Positions 44,139 through 52,890 are shown, numbered from the stretch's first letter. The stretch is 64,000 nucleotides of DNA from Secundilactobacillus angelensis (GCF_012641075.1 NZ_JAAXLJ010000009.1:23534-87533), one strand, 5' to 3'. Made by a program: numbers and translations. The notes: generated by a model from the sequence alone, not told the origin.

Positions 44139-44879
44139 TTAATGCGTAATAATCTTTGCCAAGAACTGCCGTGCCCGCTCATTCTCAGGTTGGCCATTGA
44201 AGAAGTGCTCCTTGCTATCGTCTTCCAGAATGTGACCATCCGCCATAAAAATAACCCGGTTGGCCACTTCTCTAGCAAAGCCCATTTCGTGAGTCACCAC
44301 TAGCATGGTCATGTCAGAGTCTCTAGCGATATCTTTCATAACGTTGAGCACATCATCAATCATTTCAGGGTCCAAGGCACTAGTTGGTTCGTCAAATAAT
44401 AATGCCTTAGGATGCATGGCTAACGACCGGGCAATGGCGATTCGTTGCTGTTGCCCACCAGAAAGTTGTGAAGGCAGCTTGGCAGCTTGATCAACGAGTC
44501 CGACCTGATCCAGCAAGTCCATGGCAACCTTTTTATTCTCTTCTTCTGGCCGTTTCAATACCATCCGTGGCGCCAACATGATATTTTCCAAAATGGTTTT
44601 GTTAGCGTACAGGTTAAAGTGTTGAAACACCATGCCCACATTTTTACGGATCCGGTTCATATCCGTGGATTTATTGGCCAGATCTTGACCGTTAACAATT
44701 AATTGCCCCCTTTGAATGGTCTCCAGTCCATTGATTGTTCGAATGAGGGTAGATTTTCCGGAACCAGATGGCCCGATCAACACCACTGTTTCGCCACTTT
44801 CAATCGTCAGGTTAATATCATGTAAAGCATGAAAATCGCCATAGTACTTTTCAACATTATGAAATTCAATCATCGACAT
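44139..44879 (-). CDS. glnQ: amino acid ABC transporter ATP-binding protein
   Basis: A 246-residue ATPase of polar amino acid uptake systems. Walker [10 protein letters not shown] (about residue 38), Q-loop FQHFNLY, signature LSGGQQQR, Walker [12 protein letters not shown] and H-loop VVTHEMGFA are intact, and [14 protein letters not shown] is typical of GlnQ. It starts 29 bases after the amidotransferase gene with a GGAGGT site. Its likely partner is the substrate-binding/permease fusion encoded divergently at 45868, since no other permease is near. Confidence 0.93.
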   Translation of the reverse strand: MSMIEFHNVEKYYGDFHALHDINLTIESGETVVLIGPSGSGKSTLIRTINGLETIQRGQLIVNGQDLANKSTDMNRIRKNVGMVFQHFNLYANKTILENIMLAPRMVLKRPEEENKKVAMDLLDQVGLVDQAAKLPSQLSGGQQQRIAIARSLAMHPKALLFDEPTSALDPEMIDDVLNVMKDIARDSDMTMLVVTHEMGFAREVANRVIFMADGHILEDDSKEHFFNGQPENERARQFLAKIITH

Positions 44880-44908
44880 ATTGCTACCTCCATTCCGTAC
44901 CTTTTCAG

Positions 44909-45625
44909 TTACTGAGCACGTTCAATAAAATAATCAAATATAGCGTTAAACTCCGGTGTTGTTTTGAACATCCGCTCCGGGTGGAATTGCACACCCACCA
45001 CGTTTCCGTCTGAAGATCCAATGGCCTCAATCACGTTATCATCACTTTTTGCCACTGCGGTTAACCCATCTCCCAGCTCATGAATGGCCTGATGATGGAA
45101 AGTATTGACCAGAAAACGGTGTCCTAACAACCTATCCAACCACGATCCGGCTATTGTCGTCACGTGCTGGGTTGGAATTTCCCAAGACGTTGGTAACTGA
45201 TTGTGTTTTTCGGTGGCACCCATTTGCGAGTAGATGTCCTGATATAACGTGCCGTTCAACGCGACATTGATGACTTGAGACCCCCGGCAGATGCCTAGGA
45301 TTGGTTTGCGTGCGGCAATTGCTGCTTTAACTAATGCGATTTCAAACCGGTCACGATACACATCCGTATCGGTCACTTCTCGAAGTGGTTCCGTCCCATA
45401 CAAAACCGGCGTCACTCCTTGGCCACCAGCTAACAGCAAGCCATCCACCATTTCGATGTAAGTTGCTGCCTCACTTGGATCCCCGATCGGTAAAACCACT
45501 GGCGTTCCACCAGCGTGACGAACAGCATCCACGTAATCAATTTGGATATAGTCAAAATAGTTCGTGTCTAGCGTTTTTGTTGGATGAATCATATGGTTAC
45601 TTGCAATACCAATTTTTACAGTCAA
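44909..45625 (-). CDS. class I glutamine amidotransferase-like (gamma-glutamyl hydrolase) protein
   Basis: A 238-residue enzyme of the PuuD/peptidase C26 family. The nucleophile motif ILGICRGSQVINV (Cys about residue 116), oxyanion region DGLLLAGGQGVTP, and the His-Glu pair in VVGVQFHPERM form the triad. Members hydrolyse gamma-glutamyl bonds, for example gamma-Glu-GABA. It begins with TTG after AGAGGGAC and is cotranscribed with glnQ. Context suggests it processes an imported gamma-glutamyl or glutamine-like compound. Confidence 0.85.
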   Translation of the reverse strand: MTVKIGIASNHMIHPTKTLDTNYFDYIQIDYVDAVRHAGGTPVVLPIGDPSEAATYIEMVDGLLLAGGQGVTPVLYGTEPLREVTDTDVYRDRFEIALVKAAIAARKPILGICRGSQVINVALNGTLYQDIYSQMGATEKHNQLPTSWEIPTQHVTTIAGSWLDRLLGHRFLVNTFHHQAIHELGDGLTAVAKSDDNVIEAIGSSDGNVVGVQFHPERMFKTTPEFNAIFDYFIERAQ

Positions 45626-45867
45626 ATGCAGTCCCTCTCTTCATGAATAGTTTTTAGATTACAGAGTTAATAATCAGAATAATTACAGTTTTTTTGAATG
45701 AATATTACTCACTAGATTAAAATATACTAATTATTTTCTAATCTGTCAACAATCTACAATTCACGCGTTTTTAGATGAATATTCAAGCTTTTATTTGAAG
45801 TAACACCGCTTTTAATTTCTATTTAGCCGTGCTATAGTATGTAAAAAACGTCAGGGATGTGAATTTG

Positions 45868-47322
45868 ATGAGAAAAAACTTGATTAAATTATCACTTGTA
45901 TTTGTTTGTTTATTCGCTTTCACCCTACTTTTTCCGGGCCAAGCTAAAGCGGCTGATCACTATACGATTGGAACAGGTCCAACTTTCATGCCTTTCCAAA
46001 TTCAGGATAATAAGGGTGGCTACACCGGAAAACATCCGGGATTAGAGATTGAAATTTTCAAAGCCATTGCCAAAAAGGAACATTTTACCTATACCTTTAA
46101 ACCCATGGAACTGACCGCCAACATCACTGCTCTGGAAGGCAACCAGACAGACGGCGTCCTCGCCGCTCTGATGATCACCCCTGAACGGAAAGAAAAAATG
46201 GACTTTTCCGATTCCTACTTAAATGTCGGGTTGACCTTGGCCGCTCCAACTAAGAGTAAAATTAACAGCTGGTCTGATTTAAAGGGGAAGACCGTTGCCG
46301 TTAAAGCCGGGTCTACCTCTGAAGCCTTCGCCGAGTCCATGCAAAAGAAGTACGGCTTTCAACTACGACGTTTTAAGGATAGTAATACCGAATTAAACGA
46401 TGTGCTGGTGGGCAACACTGTGGCAGCTGTCGATTCTACTGCAACTGTCGAATCCGCCATCAAAAATAAAATGAAACTTCACCTCGTTGGTAAAGCCTAC
46501 AATAAAAACCCAGTTGCCTTTGCAGTTAAAAAGGGAACTCACAAGAAGTTACTGCAGCAATTTAACACGGGCTTAAAAGCCATTAAAGCAGATGGAACCT
46601 ACAATAAAATTATGACTACCTACCTTGGCAAGAACAGTACCGTTACTGGTGCCACTAAAGTGGATCGTTCCTTCATTGGTCTGCTGCGTCAAAACGCCGA
46701 CTCATTTATTAGTGGTATCACGATGACTATTGAAATCACCGTGTTAGCCATCATTTTTGCCACCATTATTGGTGTGATTCTCGGCGTCTTAGGCACGGTT
46801 CCTAGTAAAACGCTCCGAGCCATCTCGAGCACATACGCTTTCATCTTCAAGAGTATTCCCGTTATGGTGCTCGCCTTCTTCGTTTACATCGGGCTGCCAG
46901 ATTTGACCGGTCAAAAAATTCCTTTATTCATCGCTGGGGTTGTGACCATCACGCTAGAAAACAGCGCCTATACAGCGTCTTTCGTTAGCGGGGGAATTGA
47001 AGCTGTTCCAAGCGGGCAAATGGAAGCTGCCCGTGCCTGTGGGATGTCTTACTTTGACACCATGCGCCAGATTGTTCTTCCACAAGCGGTTCGAATCATG
47101 GTGCCATCCTTCATCAACCAGTTCATTATCGCCCTCAAGGGTACTTCCGTTCTGTCCGCTATTGGGGTTGCTGAACTGACCCAACAAGGAACCATCATCA
47201 TCGCCAAGAACATGGAAGGTTTCAAGGTCTGGTTCTTGATCGCCATGATGTACCTGATTCTGATTGCCATCTTAACTTACCTCTCTAACGCGGTTAAGAA
47301 GCACTATCAACTGGCAGATTAA
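45868..47322 (+). CDS. amino acid ABC transporter substrate-binding/permease fusion
   Basis: A 484-residue two-domain protein. The signal peptide spans about residues 1-28 (ending AKAAD). The type 3 solute-binding domain follows to about 260 (FMPFQIQDNKGGYTGKHPGLEIEIFKAI, MITPERKEKMDFSD, WSDLKGKTVAVKAGST). The C-terminal permease has about five helices with the EAA loop EAARACGMSYFDTMRQIVLPQA. Such GlnP-like fusions are characteristic of lactic acid bacteria. The ATG at 45868 has AGGGATG upstream; a GTG at 45859 is rejected. It should work with the GlnQ ATPase on the opposite strand. Confidence 0.92.
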   Translation: MRKNLIKLSLVFVCLFAFTLLFPGQAKAADHYTIGTGPTFMPFQIQDNKGGYTGKHPGLEIEIFKAIAKKEHFTYTFKPMELTANITALEGNQTDGVLAALMITPERKEKMDFSDSYLNVGLTLAAPTKSKINSWSDLKGKTVAVKAGSTSEAFAESMQKKYGFQLRRFKDSNTELNDVLVGNTVAAVDSTATVESAIKNKMKLHLVGKAYNKNPVAFAVKKGTHKKLLQQFNTGLKAIKADGTYNKIMTTYLGKNSTVTGATKVDRSFIGLLRQNADSFISGITMTIEITVLAIIFATIIGVILGVLGTVPSKTLRAISSTYAFIFKSIPVMVLAFFVYIGLPDLTGQKIPLFIAGVVTITLENSAYTASFVSGGIEAVPSGQMEAARACGMSYFDTMRQIVLPQAVRIMVPSFINQFIIALKGTSVLSAIGVAELTQQGTIIIAKNMEGFKVWFLIAMMYLILIAILTYLSNAVKKHYQLAD

Positions 47323-47337
47323 ACTACTAACAAATAA

Positions 47338-47377
47338 AATGGCTTCACTCCGGAATTTTTCTGGGGTGAAGCCATTT
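47338..47377. terminator. bidirectional terminator
   Basis: AAATGGCTTCACTCC / GGGGTGAAGCCATTT between the transporter and the convergent SDR gene. Confidence 0.8.
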
Positions 47378-47446
47378 CTTTATACGAATTAAAATTCTCC
47401 TGCAAAACTACTTATTTAAAGAATAAATGAAAACAGCAGCCAATCA

Positions 47447-48220
47447 CTAAGCGTTCTTAAAGTTTGGATTCTCCTTAAACATTTCCCAAACTTTTTCTGT
47501 CATTTCTTGATTCTCCTGCTTAGTTGCACGTAACTGCGTCCATGAGGTGTCGTAGGTGATTTCTGGTAAATCATTACCAAGCTGCTCGATAACGGCGGAA
47601 ACAAATTCATTCAGATCAGTACCATATGTGTGTTCACCGCTACCACCAAGGTTAGTATTGACAGCTGGTGGCAAAATCTCAAATACGGCGGTGTCAGTAT
47701 GATCTAGCTGCAGCCGCAACGATTGAGTGAAGCCATGAACGGCATTCTTGGATGCCGTGTAAATTGGCACCCACGCTCCAACTGTGATCACCAAGCCTGA
47801 GGAAACATTGATAATGGCGCTGTCTTTATGACTGGTAATCAGCGGCAGCAGCAACATGGTTAGATGTAATGGTGCCTCAAAGTTAATCGCAAATTCTTGG
47901 CGATACCAATCCCACGATTGACGATTATTTCCATTTAGAAGATTGATCCAACGCTGGATACCAGCATTATTAATCAATACATCTAACTGACTATAGTTGA
48001 CCTGAACCCAATCAGCTAAGCGTTGACGTTCGCTATCATCGCTCAAATCAGCTTTGAACGTTTTCAGTGCTGGAAGTTCTTTTTTGGCGTGATCAATATT
48101 TTCTTGACTATAATCGACGACTAAAACTTCATTTCCTAAATCGACCAATTTCTGTGCCAGACCAAAACCTATCCCTGTAGTTCCACCGGTAATTAACACA
48201 TGATGATTAACAAGTTTCAT
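47447..48220 (-). CDS. short-chain dehydrogenase/reductase
   Basis: A 257-residue classical SDR: TGGTTGIGFGLA binds NAD(P), DVLINNAGIQR stabilises the core, and catalytic Ser, Tyr and Lys lie in INVSSGL and YTASKNAVHG. It resembles DltE/YjbW-type reductases of Gram-positives. It is divergent from an NmrA-like gene across a 44-bp palindrome, so the two are probably controlled by the same repressor. The substrate is unknown. Confidence 0.88.
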   Translation of the reverse strand: MKLVNHHVLITGGTTGIGFGLAQKLVDLGNEVLVVDYSQENIDHAKKELPALKTFKADLSDDSERQRLADWVQVNYSQLDVLINNAGIQRWINLLNGNNRQSWDWYRQEFAINFEAPLHLTMLLLPLITSHKDSAIINVSSGLVITVGAWVPIYTASKNAVHGFTQSLRLQLDHTDTAVFEILPPAVNTNLGGSGEHTYGTDLNEFVSAVIEQLGNDLPEITYDTSWTQLRATKQENQEMTEKVWEMFKENPNFKNA

Positions 48221-48259
48221 GATGGTGACCTCCTAAAAGATATTGTTTATCCAAGTGCA

Positions 48260-48303
48260 TAGTATCACAAATTAGGTGCATATGCACTTAATTTGTGATA
48301 CTA
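48260..48303. promoter_or_regulatory. 44-bp near-perfect palindrome between divergent genes
   Basis: Half-site from outside in: TAGTATCACAAATTAAGTGCAT (one mismatch in the left half), centred at GCAT|ATGC. It lies 40 bases before the SDR ATG and 23 bases before the NmrA-like ATG, so it covers both promoters. No regulator gene is adjacent. It would suit a dimer or tetramer of an HxlR, MarR or TetR-type repressor. Confidence 0.75.
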
Positions 48304-48325
48304 TTTTGGTGAGGAGATGATAATC

Positions 48326-49171
48326 ATGATTATTGTGACATCCGCTGCCGGTCATACAGGTTCGATTATTGTAAAGTATCTCGTTGATAAAGGTTACCCG
48401 GTTACCGCAACTGACATTAATCCCAAAGTTGCCGATTTACCGGGAATCCAAGATTCGATTGTTGGCGATTTGACTGATTTATCAGTTCAACACAAGGTGA
48501 TTGATGCTGCCGACGTACTGGTTTATATTCCGCCGCTGTTCTCTGCCGAAGAAGCGTTAATTGGTAAATCATTAATTGATTTAGCCGCCGCAAAGCCATT
48601 ACAGCAATTTGTCTTCGTATCGGTTACTCACCCCATTTTAAGCTCATTATTACAGCATATTGCTAAACGGGACGTCGAGGAACATCTCATTTACACCGGA
48701 ATGTCGACTCAGCTCCCATATACGATTTTGCAACCGATGCACTATATGCATAACTTTGACCCCAACCAGGTAAAGAAGACGGGCGAGTACCAAATTTTCT
48801 ATAGTTTGGACGGCCGCGTTGCTTACGTCGATCCTTTAGACGTATCAGAAGTTGTCGAAAAGGTTATTGCTGATCCAAAGAAACATAACAAGGCAACCTA
48901 CGAATTGGTGGGTACGCAGCCTTACACACCCAAACAATTAGTCACTATGTTTAATGCCTATACTGGACTCAACGCAAAGGCTAGTTACATCTCACCAGAC
49001 CAATTTCTTGATCAGATTGGTGCGCAAGATTTGTACTTCAGGGCTGGATTCCATCAGTTAGCTGATAGCTATAGCCAGTGGGGATTAGATGGCAATCCAA
49101 ATGTCTTAACCATGTTACTGGGCAGAAAACCGCACAGTTTTGAGGATTATCTTAAGCGGGAATTGGGATAG
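48326..49171 (+). CDS. NmrA-like NAD(P)-binding protein
   Basis: A 281-residue atypical SDR: IIVTSAAGHTGSIIVKYLVDKGYPVTA is the nucleotide-binding region, and LQQFVFVSVTHPIL, LQPMHYMHN and VDPLDVSEVVEKVI follow the NmrA/quinone reductase pattern. The ATG at 48326 follows GGTGAGGAG at good distance; the ATG at 48317 abuts it. Paired with the divergent SDR. It is not closely similar to the other NmrA protein at 32189. Confidence 0.82.
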   Translation: MIIVTSAAGHTGSIIVKYLVDKGYPVTATDINPKVADLPGIQDSIVGDLTDLSVQHKVIDAADVLVYIPPLFSAEEALIGKSLIDLAAAKPLQQFVFVSVTHPILSSLLQHIAKRDVEEHLIYTGMSTQLPYTILQPMHYMHNFDPNQVKKTGEYQIFYSLDGRVAYVDPLDVSEVVEKVIADPKKHNKATYELVGTQPYTPKQLVTMFNAYTGLNAKASYISPDQFLDQIGAQDLYFRAGFHQLADSYSQWGLDGNPNVLTMLLGRKPHSFEDYLKRELG

Positions 49172-49525
49172 TACTTTGCGCGGTGCATAAGATCAGGTTT
49201 GTTTAAATTAATCAAGTTAAAAATATAGCGACAGATTTTCTAAAAATTGAAAATCCGTCGCTATGTTAGTATTCACAACAAATAATGCTGGGCAGACAAT
49301 TGTGCAGTGACACTATTCCAGCCATAAATTTTGGAAACCGAGTTTTACACTGATACGAAATCAGCTAATAATATTACATTGAAAAGGTCAAAATAATGGA
49401 ATAATAAACAACCATTGGGGCAGTATGGTCGGTTGTTAACTATGCCGCCTGACAGTTTTGTAAAAGGCATATATCTAAATATAAATCACAATGGTATACT
49501 TTTATTCAATTAGGGGGGGACTATT
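49172..49525. other. intergenic, terminator and promoter only
   Basis: A terminator of the NmrA-like gene lies at 49225-49264 (ATAGCGAC / GTCGCTAT). An imperfect hairpin AACAACC / GGTTGTT lies near 49407-49439. A candidate extended -10 (TGG-TATACT) precedes the secreted protein gene. No further gene was seen. Confidence 0.5.
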
Positions 49526-49954
49526 ATGAAAAACAAAATCATTAAAAGTATCATAACGATTACTGTAGGTTTAACCGTTGTCGGGAGCGGATCAGTTTCA
49601 GTCAATGCTGCCAGCTGGCATAAAGGAACGCCTAAGTCACTTCAAGGGAAGTGGCAAGCTCAATGGTATACTCGGGATGGGGGGCCAACTAAATACTTGA
49701 AGGTCATTCGGACTAGCATCAGCAAGAAAAACGTTAACTCATACGAAACCGGCTATATCAAAGGGAAACGAGGATCATCTGATATGTCCAGGCCGATTGC
49801 TATGAATGCCAAATACAAATATCTTGGCAAGCACACTTACCAAATTACTGGTAAAGCGCTTTCGACGACTTACACTTTCAAAGCTAAATGGTACAGCCAT
49901 AATAAAATCAAAATCAGCGATAAGTACGAGACCCATTACTTCCATCGTTACTAA
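49526..49954 (+). CDS. secreted protein of unknown function
   Basis: A 142-residue exported protein: signal peptide MKNKIIKSIITITVGLTVVG...VNAAS (residues 1-29), then a small, Lys/Tyr/Trp-rich domain (SLQGKWQAQWYTRDGG...TYTFKAKWYSHNKIKISDKYETHYFHRY). The GKW...KW pattern looks like a beta-barrel (lipocalin-like) small domain common among lactobacillar extracellular proteins, without established function. AGGGGGGA precedes the ATG. Confidence 0.75.
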   Translation: MKNKIIKSIITITVGLTVVGSGSVSVNAASWHKGTPKSLQGKWQAQWYTRDGGPTKYLKVIRTSISKKNVNSYETGYIKGKRGSSDMSRPIAMNAKYKYLGKHTYQITGKALSTTYTFKAKWYSHNKIKISDKYETHYFHRY

Positions 49955-49977
49955 TTTAATCAAAACCAGCTCAAGTA

Positions 49978-50024
49978 AAAAATCCAATGGTTACCCTACT
50001 ATTTGGGCAACCATTGGATTTTTT
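49978..50024. terminator. terminator after the secreted protein gene
   Basis: AATCCAATGGTT / AACCATTGGATT stem with A-run before and TTTTT after. Confidence 0.8.
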
Positions 50025-50180
50025 CAAACAGACATAACACAATAATTCATAAAAACATGGCTGTATTATCGTCAAAGAAAGCAACTTATTAATATCTGTC
50101 CCCTATTCGAAACTAAGTTGCAAGAAGATTATAATGAAGTCCAACCAGAATTACTTCAGTTAACAGCTAAGTTCATTCGA

Positions 50181-50210
50181 TTGACGTACGCATTCACGTA
50201 CTGATATAAT
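50181..50210 (+). promoter_or_regulatory. promoter/operator of the yefM-yoeB operon
   Basis: TTGACG, 18-base spacer and TATAAT. The spacer holds an inverted GTAC-CGTAC pair around GCATTCA, the sort of site bound by YefM or the YefM-YoeB complex. Confidence 0.65.
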
Positions 50211-50237
50211 TAACTTACTAAGATAGAGGTGATTACG

Positions 50238-50510
50238 ATGGAAAAAATTGTTAATCCAACTAAAGCTCGTTCAAACCTATACGCCCTTATTAAAATGACA
50301 AATCAAGATTCGCACCCAGTTATTATTGCTGGTGCTGATGAAGAACGCAGCGCAGTATTAATGAGCAAAAAAGATTATGATGCCATGCAAGAAACCATGT
50401 CTTTAATTATGAATGGTCAATTACAAGACGCCATCGCTAGACAAAATGACAAAAACGACGAAGAAGTCGATCTAGATCAAATGATTCGAGAGATTGACAA
50501 TGAAAAATAA
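50238..50510 (+). CDS. yefM: type II antitoxin, YefM/Phd family
   Basis: A 90-residue antitoxin. The N-terminal NPTKARSNLYALIKMTNQ and HPVIIAGADEERSAVLMSKKDYDAMQETM are the YefM DNA-binding/dimer blocks; the acidic C-terminal part (NDEEVDLDQMIREIDNEK) is the toxin-binding tail. The ATG at 50238 follows GAGGTG; a GTG at 50229 overlaps the site. It overlaps the toxin gene by 11 bases, as usual for this pair, and represses the operon with the toxin. Confidence 0.92.
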   Translation: MEKIVNPTKARSNLYALIKMTNQDSHPVIIAGADEERSAVLMSKKDYDAMQETMSLIMNGQLQDAIARQNDKNDEEVDLDQMIREIDNEK

Positions 50511-50814
50511 TTGGCAGATCAAGATTAAGTCATCCGCAAAAAGTGACTTAAAAAAGGTGCTTCAGAGTCCGTTGCGCAATGCATTTATAGCAATCGAAAA
50601 GGTATTAGCTACTAATCCCTATGAACCAGTACAATCATTTGAAAAATTAACACCACCTGGTGCTGGCTTCTATTCCCGCCGAATAAACAGTCAGCACCGT
50701 GTTGTCTATACAATTGATCAAAAATTAAAAACGGTTACAATCCATTCTTGCTGGTCCCATTACGAATCTGGTACACTTGATTGGCGCGGAAAGTCACCAG
50801 CTCGACGTCATTAA
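50500..50814 (+). CDS. yoeB: type II toxin, Txe/YoeB mRNA interferase
   Basis: A 104-residue RelE-fold ribonuclease acting on mRNA at the ribosome. WQIKIKSSAKSDLKKVLQSPLRNAF, PYEPVQSFEKL (catalytic Glu), FYSRRINSQHRVVY (catalytic Arg) and TIHSCWSHY (catalytic His and Tyr) are conserved in order. Typical YoeB proteins end soon after the YHY; this one continues about 16 residues (ESGTLDWRGKSPARRH), an unusual basic tail. The start is the ATG inside the antitoxin gene. Confidence 0.9.
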   Translation: MKNNWQIKIKSSAKSDLKKVLQSPLRNAFIAIEKVLATNPYEPVQSFEKLTPPGAGFYSRRINSQHRVVYTIDQKLKTVTIHSCWSHYESGTLDWRGKSPARRH

Positions 50815-50851
50815 TCTTACATTTAGAAATCGCCAAAAAATAGAACTGAAA

Positions 50852-50881
50852 AGCACTGATTTAACGGTGTTTATCAGTGCT
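50852..50881 (+). terminator. terminator of yefM-yoeB
   Basis: Stem AGCACTGAT / ATCAGTGCT followed by AGTTTTC. Confidence 0.6.
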
Positions 50882-51002
50882 AGTTTTCTAAACACACTCA
50901 TTAATTAACAACCAAAAGTCACCAAAAATGTCACCAGTAAAATACAGCTTGATCAAGAATCGCTATATATCAGCGTTTGTACCGCATATAATACTCATAT
51001 TA

Positions 51003-51074
51003 TGCGCCCCCCGAGAGTCGAACTCGGATCATGAGGACCGAAATCTCATGTGCTATCCATTACACTAAGGGCGC
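51003..51074 (-). tRNA. tRNA-Arg, anticodon UCG as read
   Basis: A 72-base cloverleaf on the minus strand: acceptor GCGCCCT with GGGGCGC, D arm GTGT/GCAC, T arm CCGAG-TTCGACT-CTCGG. The anticodon loop reads TTTCGGT, giving UCG (codon CGA). Positions 31 and 39 form an A-C mismatch. CCA is not encoded. Identity as arginine follows the anticodon; the variant is discussed in the findings. Confidence 0.85.
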
Positions 51075-51085
51075 TCAACATAACT

Positions 51086-51114
51086 ATGATAGCGGTGTTT
51101 CCCAAGGATTTCAA
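51086..51114 (-). promoter_or_regulatory. promoter of tRNA-Arg
   Basis: Minus strand TTGAAA (51114-51109), 17 bases, TATCAT (51091-51086), 11 bases before the tRNA 5' end. Confidence 0.65.
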
Positions 51115-51160
51115 GTATTGTAGTAGGCTACCATCCGTCCACACTCAGCTTCAGAGAGCG

Positions 51161-51200
51161 AAAAGTCCGCATCCCATCAACAAATGGAATGCGGACTTTT
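51161..51200. terminator. terminator of the surface protein gene
   Basis: Perfect 12-bp stem AAAAGTCCGCAT / ATGCGGACTTTT. Confidence 0.8.
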
Positions 51201-51240
51201 CATATTAATTTTTAAATACTATCTTGCTACAAGCTTTCAA

Positions 51241-52752
51241 TTAATAACGTCCAGCAATCACAAACTTTTTGTTGGTCGTGAAATATTGGCCGTTACTCAT
51301 AATATAGCGAGTAGTCAAATTGTGCTTCACAATTTTAACGACTTTTAGATGAGTCCCCTTCTTGTAGTGCTTTACTTTGTTGGTTAAATTAACTTTTCGA
51401 TACGAGTTAATGCCATGGGTCGCAATTACTGTAACCGTCTTAGAAGCTGGCAAGGAGCTGTAGTATACTGGCACAACATAGTCCTTATTAGCTGTGATAT
51501 ACCCCTTCTTACCATCCGTCTTCTTGGTGTGATTGACATCACGCACGATATATCGAACTGCACCATTCTTTGAACGGGTATACCCCGTGACAACAAACAT
51601 TGGCCGGTTAATTCGCTTCTGTTTAGGATAGTAGATCTTACGATACTTGGTAGCAAAATCCCGTTTTGAATACATGTAAATACTCTTTACCGCATAAACG
51701 GCTTGCCCCTTCCGGACACTTGTACCGGGAACAACCGTACCTGAGCCAGAAGTTGTCGTCACAGCTTGCGATGGTGCTGTGGCACTATCATTGCCGTTGT
51801 TAGGAACAGTCTGTGTCGAGTTATCGATCGGTGTTGAGGACGAATCGCCACCAGTAGGCGGAGTTAACGTTGAGCCACCCGTAGTTCCTGAATTATTTGT
51901 TGGCTTGGTATAAGTTGTATCAAACGAGTAATCTGGGAAGAAAGTCCCAGTTCTATCTTGGTAGCCCTGCATAACTTCCGTGTTTAGATTCGATGTCATC
52001 GTATCAGTGGCGCCATCGCTAGCTTTGTGCACCACTTTAAATGACCCTAATTTATCCAAAGTGATGGTATATGGACCAACCACGATTGGCTGATCAATAC
52101 CTTGATCCGTCACCGTCGTTTTAGTGGCATCGTCTGCCGGCTTAATGTTGACATCATATTCATTATGGGTCAACGCACTGTTTTTACCGATTAATCCATC
52201 GTCGGATAAACTGGTGACGGTTGGCTTTGTATTGGTTTTGACGTAGGCTGTCGCAGTCGTCACCTTTTCCGTCTTAGGATCAAAGGTCAGGCTAATCATA
52301 TCGCCATTCGGTGACATCCGGGTAAATCCAGTGAGTTGGCTGTACACATCTTTAGGATGTTCATCTGGGCTTTGACTGACCCGCGTCACATCGCCATTTC
52401 CACGAAGCACATAGTTAAGCTCGTAGGTCTGATTCCCGCCCATTAAGGCGATATCTTGTGTGTAAGCACCATAATAGTCGTCGGTATCACCAACAACAAA
52501 CTTAGCTCGAGCTAAATAGTCGGACTTAGTGTAGCGCTCGACTGTATAAGTTGAAGTATCCGGATTAATCGATTTATATAGCACTGGATATTTAATCTCA
52601 CTATCAGATTTTGTGACTGTGGCCGCTAACACTACTGATTCACTCATCTGACTAACCGGGCTTAATCCATTAAAATTAAAAATTAAGCCAGCGGTTAATG
52701 CCGTCACGCCAATCCCTAATAGCGCACTTAATTTGACTGCTCTTTTTTGCAT
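51241..52752 (-). CDS. large secreted surface protein with DUF5776-type C terminus
   Basis: A 503-residue exported protein. The signal peptide (residues 1-43, MQKRAVKLSALLGIGVTALTA...VVLAAT) is followed by a beta-rich region with repeated YxVxRYTKSDYLARAKF and TATAYVKTN stretches. A Thr/Ser/Pro/Gly/Asn linker runs about 300-370. The basic C-terminal domain has tandem KSIYMYSKRDF, RPMFVVTGYTRSKNGAVRYIVRDVNH and YRKVNLTNKVKHYKKGTHLKVVKIVKH repeats, typical of the DUF5776/SLAP-like wall-binding modules of lactobacilli. GGAGGAGGAT precedes the ATG at 52752. It has no LPXTG anchor. Confidence 0.8.
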   Translation of the reverse strand: MQKRAVKLSALLGIGVTALTAGLIFNFNGLSPVSQMSESVVLAATVTKSDSEIKYPVLYKSINPDTSTYTVERYTKSDYLARAKFVVGDTDDYYGAYTQDIALMGGNQTYELNYVLRGNGDVTRVSQSPDEHPKDVYSQLTGFTRMSPNGDMISLTFDPKTEKVTTATAYVKTNTKPTVTSLSDDGLIGKNSALTHNEYDVNIKPADDATKTTVTDQGIDQPIVVGPYTITLDKLGSFKVVHKASDGATDTMTSNLNTEVMQGYQDRTGTFFPDYSFDTTYTKPTNNSGTTGGSTLTPPTGGDSSSTPIDNSTQTVPNNGNDSATAPSQAVTTTSGSGTVVPGTSVRKGQAVYAVKSIYMYSKRDFATKYRKIYYPKQKRINRPMFVVTGYTRSKNGAVRYIVRDVNHTKKTDGKKGYITANKDYVVPVYYSSLPASKTVTVIATHGINSYRKVNLTNKVKHYKKGTHLKVVKIVKHNLTTRYIMSNGQYFTTNKKFVIAGRY

Positions 52753-52860
52753 AGTATCCTCCTCCAATTGTGACTGCCCTAACGTAGACCATTCACAACT
52801 CGAGTATAGGTATGAACATATAACTTTACAAGTTTTGGATACTAATTTCTCAAAAGAAAA

Positions 52861-52890
52861 AGAGTAGAACACTAATCAGCGTTCTACTCT
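52861..52890 (-). terminator. terminator of the 108-residue protein gene
   Basis: AGAGTAGAAC / GTTCTACTCT stem, then TTTTTCTTTTG on the minus strand. Confidence 0.8.
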
